A DNA stretch of 15,680 bases from Anaerolineae bacterium (GCA_026417715.1 JAOACU010000030.1:1-15680), one strand, 5' to 3'; positions 5,230-12,794 are shown, numbered from the stretch's first letter. The notes: generated by a model from the letters alone, not told the origin. Made by a program: numbers and translations.

Positions 5230-7791
5230 ATGACTCCCCTGCGCCAGCAATATCTCCGCATCAAGAAACAATACCCCGATACAATTGTGATGTTTCGTCT
5301 CGGCGATTTTTACGAGACGTTCGATGACGATGCGAAAATCGTATCGAGTGTGTGCAACATCGTCCTCACTGCGCGCGATATGGGCACCGGCAATCGCGTG
5401 CCTTTGGCGGGTGTGCCGTATCACGCCGTCGAATCGTACCTCGCCAAGTTGATTCACGCCGGCTACAAAGTGGCGATTGTAGAGCAGACGAGTGATGAAC
5501 CGATCAAAGGATTGATGGAACGCCAAGTGACGCGCGTCGTCACGCCCGGCACCGTTGTCGAGCCGACCCTACTCGAAGAGAAACGCAACAACTATCTCGT
5601 CGCGCTCGTCACCGATGCGACGCGCGCGGGTATTGCCTACGCCGACATTACGACCGGCGTTTTCGCTGCCACCGAAGTCTCGTTGCGCGAAGCGCGTCCT
5701 GAGTTGGAACGCCTGCAACCCGCCGAGTTACTCGTGAACGAAAAAGAGATTAGAGATTTGAGATTAGAGATAACCAATCTCCAATCTCCAATCTCCAATC
5801 TCCCATCTCCCGATTTCGATACTGCACGCCAAACACTCTGCGAACATTTCCAAGTTGCAACGCTCGATGGTTTTGGCTTGGGTGGAATGCCACTAGCGAC
5901 GCGCGCGGCAGGCGCAATCATTCAGTACTTGCAAGACAATCAAAAAACCGCGCTGGCACAACTCACGACACTCAAAACCTATTCGACGCGCGCGTTTATG
6001 ACGCTCGACCCTGCGACACGGCGCAATTTAGAACTCACACAAACGATTCGGAGTGGCACGGTCAAAGGTTCGCTACTCGGTGTGCTCGACGAAACGCGTA
6101 CAGCGATGGGGGCGCGTCTCTTGCGTGAATGGCTCACGCAACCTTTGCTCGATGTGCACGCGCTCAACGCGCGCCTCGATTGCGTAGAAGCATTCTATCG
6201 CGATACCGCGCGTCGCGAAGCCGTGCGCGATCTGCTCAAACGCGTCGCCGACCTCGAACGATTGACGAATCGCGTGGTGCAAGGCATCGCCACGCCGCGC
6301 GATGTCGTTGCGATTCGCGCGTCGTTGGAAGTGGTACCCAAAATTGCTGAAAGTTTCAGGTTTCAGGTTTCAAGTTCACCTGAAACCTTGAACCTGAAAC
6401 TTGAAACTCTGGATTCGTGTCCCGACCTCGTCGCGCTCATCGCGCGCGCGATTGTCCCCGACCCGCCCGCCAATCTCAACAACGGCGGTGTGATTGCACC
6501 CGGTTTTTCGAGCGAACTCGATAGCATCGCTAATGCCGCCAAGAATGCCAAAGACTGGGTGGCGAATTTGGAACGCAAAGAGCGCGAGCGCACCGGCATC
6601 AAGTCACTCAAAGTCGGCTACAACAAAGTGTTCGGCTATTACATCGAAGTCACGACGCCGAACCTGCCCCAAGTGCCCCCCGAATACATTCGCAAGCAAA
6701 CGCTTGCCAACGCCGAACGATTCATCACGCCCGAACTGAAAGAGTACGAGTCGCTCATCCTCAACGCCGAAGAACGTCTCATCGAACTAGAAACAACACT
6801 GTTCAAAGAAGTGTGCGCGCAGATTGCTGGCGCCGCGCCGCGTTTGCTGGCGACCGCGCGCGCGCTCGCCGAAATGGATGTGTATGCCGCGCTTGCCGAA
6901 GTAGCAGTGCGGTATCGTTACGTGCGCCCTCAACTGAACGATGGCGATACGATTCACATCGTTGCGGGACGTCACCCTGTCGTCGAGTTGATGTTGCGCG
7001 ATGAGCCGTTCGTGCCCAACGATGTGCACCTTTCTCCCGATGAGTTGATCCACATCATCACGGGACCGAATATGAGTGGCAAGTCCACGTTCCTGCGCCA
7101 AGTCGCGCTGATTGTGTTGATGGCGCAAATCGGTTCGTTTGTGCCAGCGGAGGCGGCAACGATTGGACTGGTGGATCGCATCTTTACGCGCATCGGCGCG
7201 CAAGACGAAATCAGCGCGGGGCAATCTACGTTTATGGTGGAGATGGTCGAAGCGGCAAACATCTTGACGCACGCGACGCGCCAATCGCTCATCATCCTCG
7301 ATGAAATCGGACGCGGCACGAGTACGTACGATGGCATCGCCATCGCGCGCGCTATCGTCGAGTACATTCACAATCATCCGCAGTTGCAAGCCAAGACGTT
7401 GTTTGCGACGCACTATCACGAACTCATCGCGCTGGAAGAGTACTTGCCCAAAGTGCGGAATTATAACGTGAGTGTGTTGGAGCAAGGCGGGCGCGTCGTA
7501 TTTTTGCACAAGATCGCGCGCGGCGGCGCGGACAAATCGTACGGGATTCACGTGGCGCAACTTGCCGGCATTCCCAAAGCCATCGTGCATCGTGCGGAAG
7601 AGGTGCTCAAGGAATTGGAAGAACTGCAACAAGTCGGACGCTTGCATCGTGGCGCGGGCGTGCAGATGGCATTGTTCGCGCCCAGCGATCCACTACGCGA
7701 CGAGATCGCGCAACTCGATGTGTTGTCACTTTCACCACTCGAAGCATTGAACAAGTTGTACGAACTGGTGGAGAAAGCGAAACGTAGATGA
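5230..7791 (+). CDS. mutS: DNA mismatch repair protein MutS
   Basis: This 853-residue ATPase recognises base mismatches and small loops and recruits the repair machinery. The N-terminal mismatch-binding domain has the F-x-E motif (Phe27-Tyr28-Glu29 in RLGDFYETF). The connector, core and clamp domains follow. The ATPase has Walker A GPNMSGKST (612-620), Walker B LIILDE (Asp691, Glu692), then GRGTSTYDG and FATHYHEL. Length is normal for MutS1. The start is the ATG at 5230 (MTPLRQQY), which matches the usual N-terminus. The frame is open back to 4945, but that part only translates repeats. No clear ribosome site was seen. Two palindromic repeats lie in frame, at 5746-5811 (residues 173-194) and 6352-6408 (375-393), in places where MutS homologues have variable loops. 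No mutL lies beside it. Confidence 0.97.
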   Translation: MTPLRQQYLRIKKQYPDTIVMFRLGDFYETFDDDAKIVSSVCNIVLTARDMGTGNRVPLAGVPYHAVESYLAKLIHAGYKVAIVEQTSDEPIKGLMERQVTRVVTPGTVVEPTLLEEKRNNYLVALVTDATRAGIAYADITTGVFAATEVSLREARPELERLQPAELLVNEKEIRDLRLEITNLQSPISNLPSPDFDTARQTLCEHFQVATLDGFGLGGMPLATRAAGAIIQYLQDNQKTALAQLTTLKTYSTRAFMTLDPATRRNLELTQTIRSGTVKGSLLGVLDETRTAMGARLLREWLTQPLLDVHALNARLDCVEAFYRDTARREAVRDLLKRVADLERLTNRVVQGIATPRDVVAIRASLEVVPKIAESFRFQVSSSPETLNLKLETLDSCPDLVALIARAIVPDPPANLNNGGVIAPGFSSELDSIANAAKNAKDWVANLERKERERTGIKSLKVGYNKVFGYYIEVTTPNLPQVPPEYIRKQTLANAERFITPELKEYESLILNAEERLIELETTLFKEVCAQIAGAAPRLLATARALAEMDVYAALAEVAVRYRYVRPQLNDGDTIHIVAGRHPVVELMLRDEPFVPNDVHLSPDELIHIITGPNMSGKSTFLRQVALIVLMAQIGSFVPAEAATIGLVDRIFTRIGAQDEISAGQSTFMVEMVEAANILTHATRQSLIILDEIGRGTSTYDGIAIARAIVEYIHNHPQLQAKTLFATHYHELIALEEYLPKVRNYNVSVLEQGGRVVFLHKIARGGADKSYGIHVAQLAGIPKAIVHRAEEVLKELEELQQVGRLHRGAGVQMALFAPSDPLRDEIAQLDVLSLSPLEALNKLYELVEKAKRR
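5746..5811. repeat. Palindromic repeat inside mutS, first copy
   Basis: This is a 66-bp run of GAGATTAGAGATTTGAGATT-type units followed by their complements (CCAATCTCCAATCTCC). It would form a long imperfect hairpin. It is read in frame as EIRDLRLEITNLQSPISNLP. The sequence style is that of intergenic repeats, not of the surrounding GC-richer coding DNA. Confidence 0.8.
6352..6408. repeat. Palindromic repeat inside mutS, second and unrelated copy
   Basis: This 57-bp stretch has AGTTTCAGGTTTCAGGTTTC-type units in its first half and GAACCTGAAACTTGAAACT at its end, forming an imperfect hairpin. It is read in frame as part of SFRFQVSSSPETLNLKLETL. Its unit sequence differs from the 5746-5811 repeat, so it is a separate event. 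Confidence 0.8.
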
Positions 7792-7807
7792 TGAACTGAT
7801 GTTAGAG

Positions 7808-7837
7808 TAGGACAAGTTTGAAACTTGTCCTATATTT
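7808..7837 (+). terminator. Rho-independent terminator-like hairpin after mutS
   Basis: TAGGACAAGTTT (7808-7819) pairs perfectly with AAACTTGTCCTA (7821-7832) and is followed by TATTTT. It lies 17 nt beyond the mutS stop and would separate mutS from the YqeY gene. The short, imperfect T-run makes it moderate in strength. It may also be a dispersed repeat used as a terminator. Confidence 0.6.
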
Positions 7838-7897
7838 TACACCGAATTTTTTGGTATCTGCGTGAACGATGAAATTGAATCTTGAGGAGAGGAACTC

Positions 7898-8338
7898 ATG
7901 GGGCTAAAAGATCAACTTGCCGAAGACTTGAAACTGGCAATGCGCGCGAAAGACGAAAATCGGCTCAACGCGATTCGCACACTCAAAGCGGCGATTGCCA
8001 ACTTTGAACTCGCGCAACCCAAAGACAAACCGATCACCGAAGCCGATTTGCTCGGTGTTGTCGAAAAGCAAGTCAAACAGCGGCGCGAATCTATCGAATT
8101 GTACGAAAAAGGAAATCGGCTCGATTTGGTGGCAAAGGAAAAAGCCGAACTCGCGTTCTTGGAAGCATACTTGCCCAAGCAACTCTCGCGCGAAGAAATC
8201 AAAGCGGAGGTCGAAGCGCTCATCGCCGCGCTGGGCACCAAAGAGTTCCCCAAAGTGATGAAAGAAGCCGCCGCGCGAATGAAAGGACGCGCAGACGGCA
8301 AGACGGTGAACGAAATCGTACGCGAGTTGACGGCGTAG
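7898..8338 (+). CDS. yqeY: GatB/YqeY-domain protein
   Basis: This is a 146-residue cytoplasmic protein of the YqeY family, which matches the tail domain of the GatB subunit of tRNA amidotransferase but stands alone. Visible marks are the N-terminal helix MGLKDQLAEDLKLAMRAKD, the NAIRTLKAAIANFE segment, KQVKQRRESIELYEKGNR, FLEAYLPKQLS and the C-terminal MKGRADGKTVNEIVRELTA. It fills the family's usual length. The ribosome site GAGGAGAGG (7884-7892) precedes the ATG by 5 nt. The family's biochemical role is not settled. An auxiliary tRNA-binding part in amidation is plausible, since the window also holds an archaeal-type AspRS that may need GatCAB. That link is inference. Its stop lies 11 bp from the stop of the convergent flavin reductase gene. 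Confidence 0.9.
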   Translation: MGLKDQLAEDLKLAMRAKDENRLNAIRTLKAAIANFELAQPKDKPITEADLLGVVEKQVKQRRESIELYEKGNRLDLVAKEKAELAFLEAYLPKQLSREEIKAEVEALIAALGTKEFPKVMKEAAARMKGRADGKTVNEIVRELTA

Positions 8339-8349
8339 CGTCAATTTTT

Positions 8350-8883
8350 CTACGTGTGAATACGGTGATGCGGTTGCCCAAGCACTGCCAGGATTTCGCC
8401 AAAGTAAATGCGGTGATAATCTTGGCGCGGGTACTTGGTTTCGATACGCGGATCGAGAAAGTGCGCAGGCACTAGATCGTCCCAGTAAATCTTACGACAC
8501 TCGAAGACGAGTTCGGCTTCTGCAAAACTGGGCGCAGCAACGCGCGTCGAAGCAATAGGCGTTAGTCTGGCTTCGGCAATCTTGTTCCCGTCGCGTCCCG
8601 ATTTCGTACCAATGAGTTGAACGGCGGACGCAAACTCTGGAGGAAACGCGCATAACGTAAACGTGTCGTAGTGTTCGGTAAATTCGTACGTGTAGCGTGT
8701 GGGGCGCACCACTACTTGGACAAAGGGCATACTCCACATCACACCTAGACTGCCCCATCCAACGGTCATAGCGTTAAAGTGACCTCGCGCAAAATCGCCA
8801 GCAGTCAGAATCAGGTGTTGTGTGTTCCACAAGTGATGCGGTCGCAATACCAGTTCTTCAAGCGGAATCGGTTGACGATTCAT
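8350..8883 (-). CDS. Flavin reductase-like FMN-binding split-barrel protein
   Basis: This 177-residue cytoplasmic protein has the architecture of flavin reductase/FMN-binding split-barrel enzymes, which use NAD(P)H to reduce flavin or bind FMN as an oxidoreductase. Supporting segments are FNAMTVGWGSLGVMWSMPFV (the typical N-x-M-T-xx-W strand at the flavin site), VVVRPTRYTYEF (the R-x-x-R/T-Y helix start), FTLCAFPPEF, GTKSGRDGNKIAEARLT, and the late EAELVFECRKIY and HRIYFGEILAVL strands. AAGGAG at 8889-8894, 5 nt before the ATG, fixes the start. It converges with yqeY and lies downstream of the UPF0316 gene on the same strand, with a repeat between. The substrate is unknown. Confidence 0.82.
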   Translation of the reverse strand: MNRQPIPLEELVLRPHHLWNTQHLILTAGDFARGHFNAMTVGWGSLGVMWSMPFVQVVVRPTRYTYEFTEHYDTFTLCAFPPEFASAVQLIGTKSGRDGNKIAEARLTPIASTRVAAPSFAEAELVFECRKIYWDDLVPAHFLDPRIETKYPRQDYHRIYFGEILAVLGQPHHRIHT

Positions 8884-8940
8884 CTCTTCTCCTTGAAAAT
8901 GAAATAGACATTATGCGGAATAAGGATTTTCGTTTACTGG

Positions 8941-8983
8941 GGACACGAAGGTCACAAAAAAATCTTAGTGTTTCTTCGTGTCC
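8941..8983. repeat. Hairpin repeat of the CACGAAG/CTTCGTG type
   Basis: GGACACGAAG (8941-8950) pairs with CTTCGTGTCC (8974-8983), and further CACAAA/TTTGTGG units lie around it. It belongs in style to the CACAGAG palindromes at 3771 and 4981. It fills the gap between the flavin reductase and UPF0316 genes. A half-unit of similar style (CTTTGTGAACTTCGTGG) stands at 14351-14367. Confidence 0.65.
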
Positions 8984-9016
8984 TTTGTGGCGAAAATTAT
9001 TTCGCAGAGCAACACA

Positions 9017-9523
9017 TCACTGACGAAAATAACCGCGCTGCAATGTACGCGCTTCGTCAATCGTGATAAAGGCGTTGGCATCCACTTGTTCAGCAATCTC
9101 GCGCACGTGCGATGCATGTCGCCGCGCCACCACACAGTTGACGACGGTGAGCAAGCCGTCCTTGCCACGCGCGCTAAACTCGGTGACCGCGTGTCCTGCC
9201 GCGCGTAGTGCATCGGCAATCGCTTTGCCGTGTGGTGAGTAGATGCGCACGTACGAATAGCCAAGCGCTAGACGTTCTTCCGCCAACATTCCCACAATGA
9301 CGCCCGCGCCAAAACCCAGCGCATAGCCCGCCACTGTAAACACGTTCAGCGGACCACTCAACACCGCGCTAACCGCCAGAATGAACACAGTCGCTTGAAT
9401 CGCACCGATCAGACCCGCAAGTAATTTGCGTCCGCGCATCACAAAGAGCAAGCGCAACGTGTCGAGTGACATATCGGTCAAACGCATCGCAAAGACAAAC
9501 AAGCCCGCAAGGATCGTTTCCAT
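9017..9523 (-). CDS. UPF0316-type membrane protein (DUF5698 plus DUF2179)
   Basis: This 168-residue membrane protein has two parts. Residues 1-85 are hydrophobic, with about three membrane segments: around 3-20, 34-56 (AGLIGAIQATVFILAVSAVL) and 60-82 with the glycine-rich GYALGFGAGVIVGMLAEERL. The C-terminal part (about 88-168) is a soluble alpha/beta DUF2179 domain with YVRIYSPHGKAIADALRAAG and GLLTVVNCVVARRHASHV. This order is typical of the UPF0316 family, whose function is unknown. DUF2179 is thought to be ligand- or nucleotide-sensing in related proteins. The start is the ATG at 9523, preceded by GAGGAAGGAA (9527-9536). An in-frame start at 9553 would read into a hairpin repeat. Confidence 0.85.
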   Translation of the reverse strand: METILAGLFVFAMRLTDMSLDTLRLLFVMRGRKLLAGLIGAIQATVFILAVSAVLSGPLNVFTVAGYALGFGAGVIVGMLAEERLALGYSYVRIYSPHGKAIADALRAAGHAVTEFSARGKDGLLTVVNCVVARRHASHVREIAEQVDANAFITIDEARTLQRGYFRQ

Positions 9524-9544
9524 TTTTTCCTTCCTCACGAAATC

Positions 9545-9577
9545 AGACACCAAGTTTCGTTACGAAACTTGGTGTCT
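9545..9577. repeat. Perfect 15-bp hairpin upstream of the UPF0316 gene
   Basis: AGACACCAAGTTTCG (9545-9559) pairs perfectly with CGAAACTTGGTGTCT (9563-9577) around TTA. It stands about 10 nt before the ribosome site of the minus-strand gene, so in mRNA it would form next to that site. No T-run follows in either direction. Its CAAGTTT-GAAACTTG core resembles the hairpin at 7808-7832. Confidence 0.75.
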
Positions 9578-9602
9578 GGGATGTTGAGATTTACTTTGGA
9601 GG

Positions 9603-9676
9603 ATTCGCATCAACTAGGAGACAACGATTAAACGAATGTGCTATGCCAATTCGTTCGGTATTTGTTGAAGCGATTT
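9603..9676. repeat. Palindromic dispersed element, third copy
   Basis: The ends are ATTCGCATCAAC (9603-9614) and GTTGAAGCGATTT (9664-9676), with ACGATTAAACGAAT and AATTCGTTCGG-like inner arms. Aligned by eye it follows the copy at 4166-4251 almost throughout, but with more substitutions. It lies just after the stop of the protease gene. Confidence 0.65.
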
Positions 9677-9689
9677 CCCAACTATTGCC

Positions 9690-12035
9690 TCAAGGTCTCA
9701 AAGTCATTGCCGCTGGAAGAGCAAATTGATTTGCACCCGCTGGTGGTGCAGTTATGCCAGTGGAGCAGGTAGCCCCACTGGGACATTTGCGCAACAGTAC
9801 GTTATCTACATACCCGCCCTCAGTGTAAGCCACACTGCTATTTGTGTCAAATACAAACGCGATCCACACGCTTGATTGTCCCAGCAAATTTCCAAGTGTG
9901 TACACGTTCTTAAAATCGAGAACTTGCTCTTCCCAATTCCAATCACCATAGTACATCGTGCCATAAAAGTTTGTACCGTTGACAGACGCGCCGATGAACA
10001 CAACATCCCAAGCATAAGAGGGGCTTTCGGTATGTGTCCATAGACGCGCGCGTAATTCCGCTGCGCTAGTGTTGGTAAGATTAAATGGACCGTACTTCAT
10101 CCACGTTTGTACGTTGTTGGGGTAAGAGGTACCACATCCCAAACTTGCGCCGAGTGTACCGCTACCCACAGCCCACGCGCTATAGCCACCCGCATACGGG
10201 CGACACGAACGCTTGCCCCACAGGTAACCGGAATTTTTGCTGGTGTTGTATGCCAGCGTCCACGCGCCCGGAAATGCACCTTCAAAATCATCGCTGAGAA
10301 TCGTGCTCCAACTGTTAGTTTCAGATGATTTGATTAACAAAGGTAAAAAAGTTTTGAACGTAGTGACGCCACTAGAGAAATTCGCAGTAACGTTCTTGTT
10401 GGCGTTCATTATGACCGTCGTTGGGTTTGCGCTTCCCGACGCATCACCGCTCCAATTCAGAAACGTTCTGCCTGCGCTGGGATTTGCCGTCAATGTAACT
10501 GTAGTGCCTGCAGTGTACTGCGAACCACAATTCGGCGATGGGTTTACGGAGATGGTTCCTCCACCAGCGGGATTAACGTTGGTCGTTAACGTGTAACATG
10601 TAGTTGTCCCATTGTACACCACATAACTCGCTCCTAAACCAATGTTCGATACACCGCGCGTAATGCGCATATAGCCGTTTTCGCCCCAGCCCGTACCCCA
10701 CGAGTTGCGCAAAATCCATGTATTCTCTGCATCGTTCCAACCAACAAGGTTGACGGCGTGATTGATTTGATCACTGCCGCAGTACGAACTTTCATTAGTC
10801 GAATAGATACCACTGCGATAGTTCTGAAAAACGGGACCTGCGCATACCGCTACACTCACAGGACCATATTGATAAATTGCGTTTTTGATTGCCTCCACCG
10901 AGGGAATTGACCACGCGCCACTAATGTAAAACCAATTGTTCAGCCGATACGGTCGTGTGTACGGTGCGTTACACGATGCCCCGTATCCTACGTAGGGAAA
11001 CGTAGATTCGTACACCGCACCGGGATTTGGATCGTTGGGAATCGTGGTGTCATAATGGTACTTGTGTCCCCACCAACCACCATTACATCCCCAGCCATCA
11101 CGGTTGCACGAGACAAGAAACTGTTCGGACAAATCACGCGACACATTATCCTTGATGTAAATGTTTCCTTCGAATGCCGCCACTGTGGAGAACGCCCAAC
11201 AACTACCACACCCTCCTTGGTTGCGAATTGGTGTTAGTTTGGGTGCGCCAAGATAGTTGTCACTCGTTGCCCAGTTGAAGGTGGATGGCAGGTTATTGAC
11301 GCTTTCTGGCACGCGCACGGGCAGATTAGGTGGAGGCGTAACGGCAGGAGCAATCGGATTGACGATTGGTGTCAGCGCGGCAAGGCGCGCTGCCGTCACA
11401 GTGATCGCACGTGTGGGTTCAAATGTTTCCCACGCTCGCCGATACGCGAGCACAAGCGATGCATCGCCATCGCGCGTTGCATTCAGGGTGACTGTTTGAA
11501 TGGCGGGAGCGCCGGGCATACCGGCTTTTTGTCGGAATTGGATTGTGTCACTAGCGCGTACGCCACTTGCCGCGTTCACAGTCCAGGCGTAACCTGTAGA
11601 AGGATTGCTTTCCAGTGCCAGCGAGATACTTTCACTGTGCTGTATGCTACCTTGCAAAGTCAATATAGCGGGTCCACCAATCACACCACCGACGATACTC
11701 AAGTCATCGAACGCGACACGCTGAAACAGCGTCCAAGTGCCCGCGCCTTGGGCGCGCCAGACGATCTCCACGCCTTCGGCTTGGGGCAGGCGAATCGTTT
11801 CCAAACGTGTGCCGTGCGTCTGTAATCGCGCAGCAAGCGCAGTTTCGCGCATACGGATATCTTGTTCCCAAACTGGCGAGCGCGTCTGCGCGCGGGTAAA
11901 CGCAGTCTTGATTTCGATATGCCACGTGATAGGAGGACCGTCCTCCGCGCGTACTGCTGAGGCAGATACTATGGCAAACAGTCCTATGAGTATAACGAGG
12001 CGTTGTAAAGTACGCCATAGGATCGTAGCAATCAT
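9690..12035 (-). CDS. Secreted papain-like cysteine protease with N-terminal chagasin-like inhibitor domain
   Basis: This 781-residue exported multidomain protease begins with a signal peptide (1-30, cleavage near AVRA-E). Residues 31-130 are an unassigned region. Residues 131-216 look like a chagasin-family (I42) inhibitor: NPSTGY (144-149), GAPAIQTVTL (175-184) and RRAWE (199-203) match its NPTTGY, central and RPW loops. A complete C1A peptidase follows (about 250-475), with Gln273, Cys279 in GGCGSCWAFS, GCNGG (316-320), His426 in INHAVNLVGW, and Asn444 in RNSWGTGWGENGY. Residues 481-553 are an InlB-B/Flg_new-type repeat. FLPLLIKS makes a linker. Residues 578-751 form a MAM-like jelly-roll domain with DDFEG and YVDNV. 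It probably degrades protein outside the cell. AAGGAGG (12040-12046) fixes the start. A promoter lies at 12073. Confidence 0.92.
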   Translation of the reverse strand: MIATILWRTLQRLVILIGLFAIVSASAVRAEDGPPITWHIEIKTAFTRAQTRSPVWEQDIRMRETALAARLQTHGTRLETIRLPQAEGVEIVWRAQGAGTWTLFQRVAFDDLSIVGGVIGGPAILTLQGSIQHSESISLALESNPSTGYAWTVNAASGVRASDTIQFRQKAGMPGAPAIQTVTLNATRDGDASLVLAYRRAWETFEPTRAITVTAARLAALTPIVNPIAPAVTPPPNLPVRVPESVNNLPSTFNWATSDNYLGAPKLTPIRNQGGCGSCWAFSTVAAFEGNIYIKDNVSRDLSEQFLVSCNRDGWGCNGGWWGHKYHYDTTIPNDPNPGAVYESTFPYVGYGASCNAPYTRPYRLNNWFYISGAWSIPSVEAIKNAIYQYGPVSVAVCAGPVFQNYRSGIYSTNESSYCGSDQINHAVNLVGWNDAENTWILRNSWGTGWGENGYMRITRGVSNIGLGASYVVYNGTTTCYTLTTNVNPAGGGTISVNPSPNCGSQYTAGTTVTLTANPSAGRTFLNWSGDASGSANPTTVIMNANKNVTANFSSGVTTFKTFLPLLIKSSETNSWSTILSDDFEGAFPGAWTLAYNTSKNSGYLWGKRSCRPYAGGYSAWAVGSGTLGASLGCGTSYPNNVQTWMKYGPFNLTNTSAAELRARLWTHTESPSYAWDVVFIGASVNGTNFYGTMYYGDWNWEEQVLDFKNVYTLGNLLGQSSVWIAFVFDTNSSVAYTEGGYVDNVLLRKCPSGATCSTGITAPPAGANQFALPAAMTLRP

Positions 12036-12072
12036 TGTGCCTCCTTAAAGACAAAGCATCATCTCAAGGACG

Positions 12073-12099
12073 ATTATAGCGTAAATCTACGACGCGCAA
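12073..12099 (-). promoter_or_regulatory. Predicted promoter of the protease gene
   Basis: On the minus strand a perfect TATAAT -10 box lies at 12073-12078. The -35 box is weak, with TTGCGC at 12094-12099 at 15-bp spacing. Transcription would start near 12067, giving a leader of about 30 nt. It is divergent from the greA promoter about 75 bp away, so the two could share regulation. Confidence 0.5.
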
Positions 12100-12153
12100 A
12101 ATAGTACTCTAGCATCGGCTTTCATCCGACCCTGCAAATGGTATCAACCCCAG

Positions 12154-12181
12154 TTGCACAAAAACTCGATTCGCGTATAAT
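12154..12181 (+). promoter_or_regulatory. Promoter of the greA-lysS operon
   Basis: TTGCAC (12154-12159), a 16-bp spacer and a perfect TATAAT (12176-12181) make a strong sigma-70-type match. The expected start is near 12188, which is exactly where the leader hairpin begins. Confidence 0.7.
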
Positions 12182-12186
12182 CAAAT

Positions 12187-12239
12187 CAGTTGGACGTCGT
12201 AAGTCTTGAGCAAACGGTGTCCGACTGATTTTTTATTTT
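12187..12239 (+). terminator. Terminator-like hairpin in the greA leader (possible attenuator)
   Basis: Bases 12187-12200 (CAGTTGGACGTCGT) pair with 12214-12227 (ACGGTGTCCGACTG) as a 14-bp stem with three G-U pairs and a 13-nt loop, followed by ATTTTTTATTTT. This is the layout of an intrinsic terminator, but it lies between the greA promoter and the greA start codon. It would release a short leader RNA of about 50 nt unless read through. TCCGAC (12220-12225) can alternatively pair with GTCGGA (12250-12255), next to the start codon. Confidence 0.6.
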
Positions 12240-12255
12240 CGGAAGGAAAGTCGGA

Positions 12256-12723
12256 ATGGCTGAGAAACCTGTCTTTTTGACCCCAGAGGGCCGCGCCAAG
12301 TTAGAAGCCGAACTGGAACAATTGAAAACGGTACGCCGCGCCCAAGTGGCGGAACGGATTCACGCCGCCAAGGAAGAAGGCGATATTTCCGAAAACTCTG
12401 CCTACGACGAAGCCAAGAACGAACAAGCGTTTGTTGAGGGACGCATCCTGACCATCGAACAAATGTTGAAGAATGCGGTGATGATTAACGAGACGCGCGC
12501 GAGCGACTCGGTCGGTATCGGTTCATACGTGACGGTGGCTGAACAAGGCAACGGTACCGAGATGTACCAAATCGTCGGTTCGGCAGAAGCCGATCCGACG
12601 CGCGGACGCATCTCCAACGAGTCGCCGATTGGGCGCGCACTCTTGGGCAAACGTGTCGGCGATGAAATTCAGGTCAAAGTTCCCGATGGTGTACGCTATC
12701 TCAAGATCATAGATATCCGATGA
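12256..12723 (+). CDS. greA: Transcription elongation factor GreA
   Basis: This 155-residue cytoplasmic factor enters the RNA polymerase secondary channel and stimulates cleavage of backtracked RNA. The N-terminal coiled coil (about 10-75) carries the tip acids Asp43 and Glu46 in EEGDISENSAYDEAKNEQ, which coordinate the catalytic magnesium. The C-terminal FKBP-like domain includes IGSYVTVAE, YQIVGSAEADP, ISNESPIGRALLGKRVGDE and a final LKIIDIR. Length is normal. GGAAGGAA (12241-12248) precedes the ATG by 7 nt. It is the first gene of a two-gene operon with lysS, whose start lies 71 bp downstream. Its leader holds a terminator-like hairpin, so its expression is probably attenuated. Confidence 0.97.
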   Translation: MAEKPVFLTPEGRAKLEAELEQLKTVRRAQVAERIHAAKEEGDISENSAYDEAKNEQAFVEGRILTIEQMLKNAVMINETRASDSVGIGSYVTVAEQGNGTEMYQIVGSAEADPTRGRISNESPIGRALLGKRVGDEIQVKVPDGVRYLKIIDIR

Positions 12724-12775
12724 GACGAAAGACAAAGGACGGAGGACGAAGGTCTTTCGTCCTTCGTCTTTCGTT
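12723..12775. repeat. Palindromic repeat between greA and lysS
   Basis: The greA-lysS gap is filled by ACGAAAGACAAAGGACGG-type units followed by their complements (CTTTCGTCCTTCGTCTTTCG, 12752-12771), forming an imperfect hairpin. An ATG overlapping the greA stop (12720) reads through it in frame with lysS. The product would be a basic 25-residue extension that LysRS does not need. Confidence 0.7.
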
Positions 12776-12794
12776 ATCGGTCACGAGGTTGGTT

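Noticed and set aside
5025..5264. Possible small genes in the repeat-rich gap before mutS
   Set aside because: All frames run through palindromic repeats, and none has a ribosome site or a recognisable product.
5746..5811. CRISPR array or minisatellite suggested by repeated CCAATCT units
   Set aside because: The units are short, contiguous and inverted, with no spacers. They lie inside an intact mutS frame.
6787..7647. Minus-strand open frame of 286 codons opposite the mutS ATPase
   Set aside because: It mirrors the conserved ATPase coding sequence and has a composition typical of antisense frames in this GC range.
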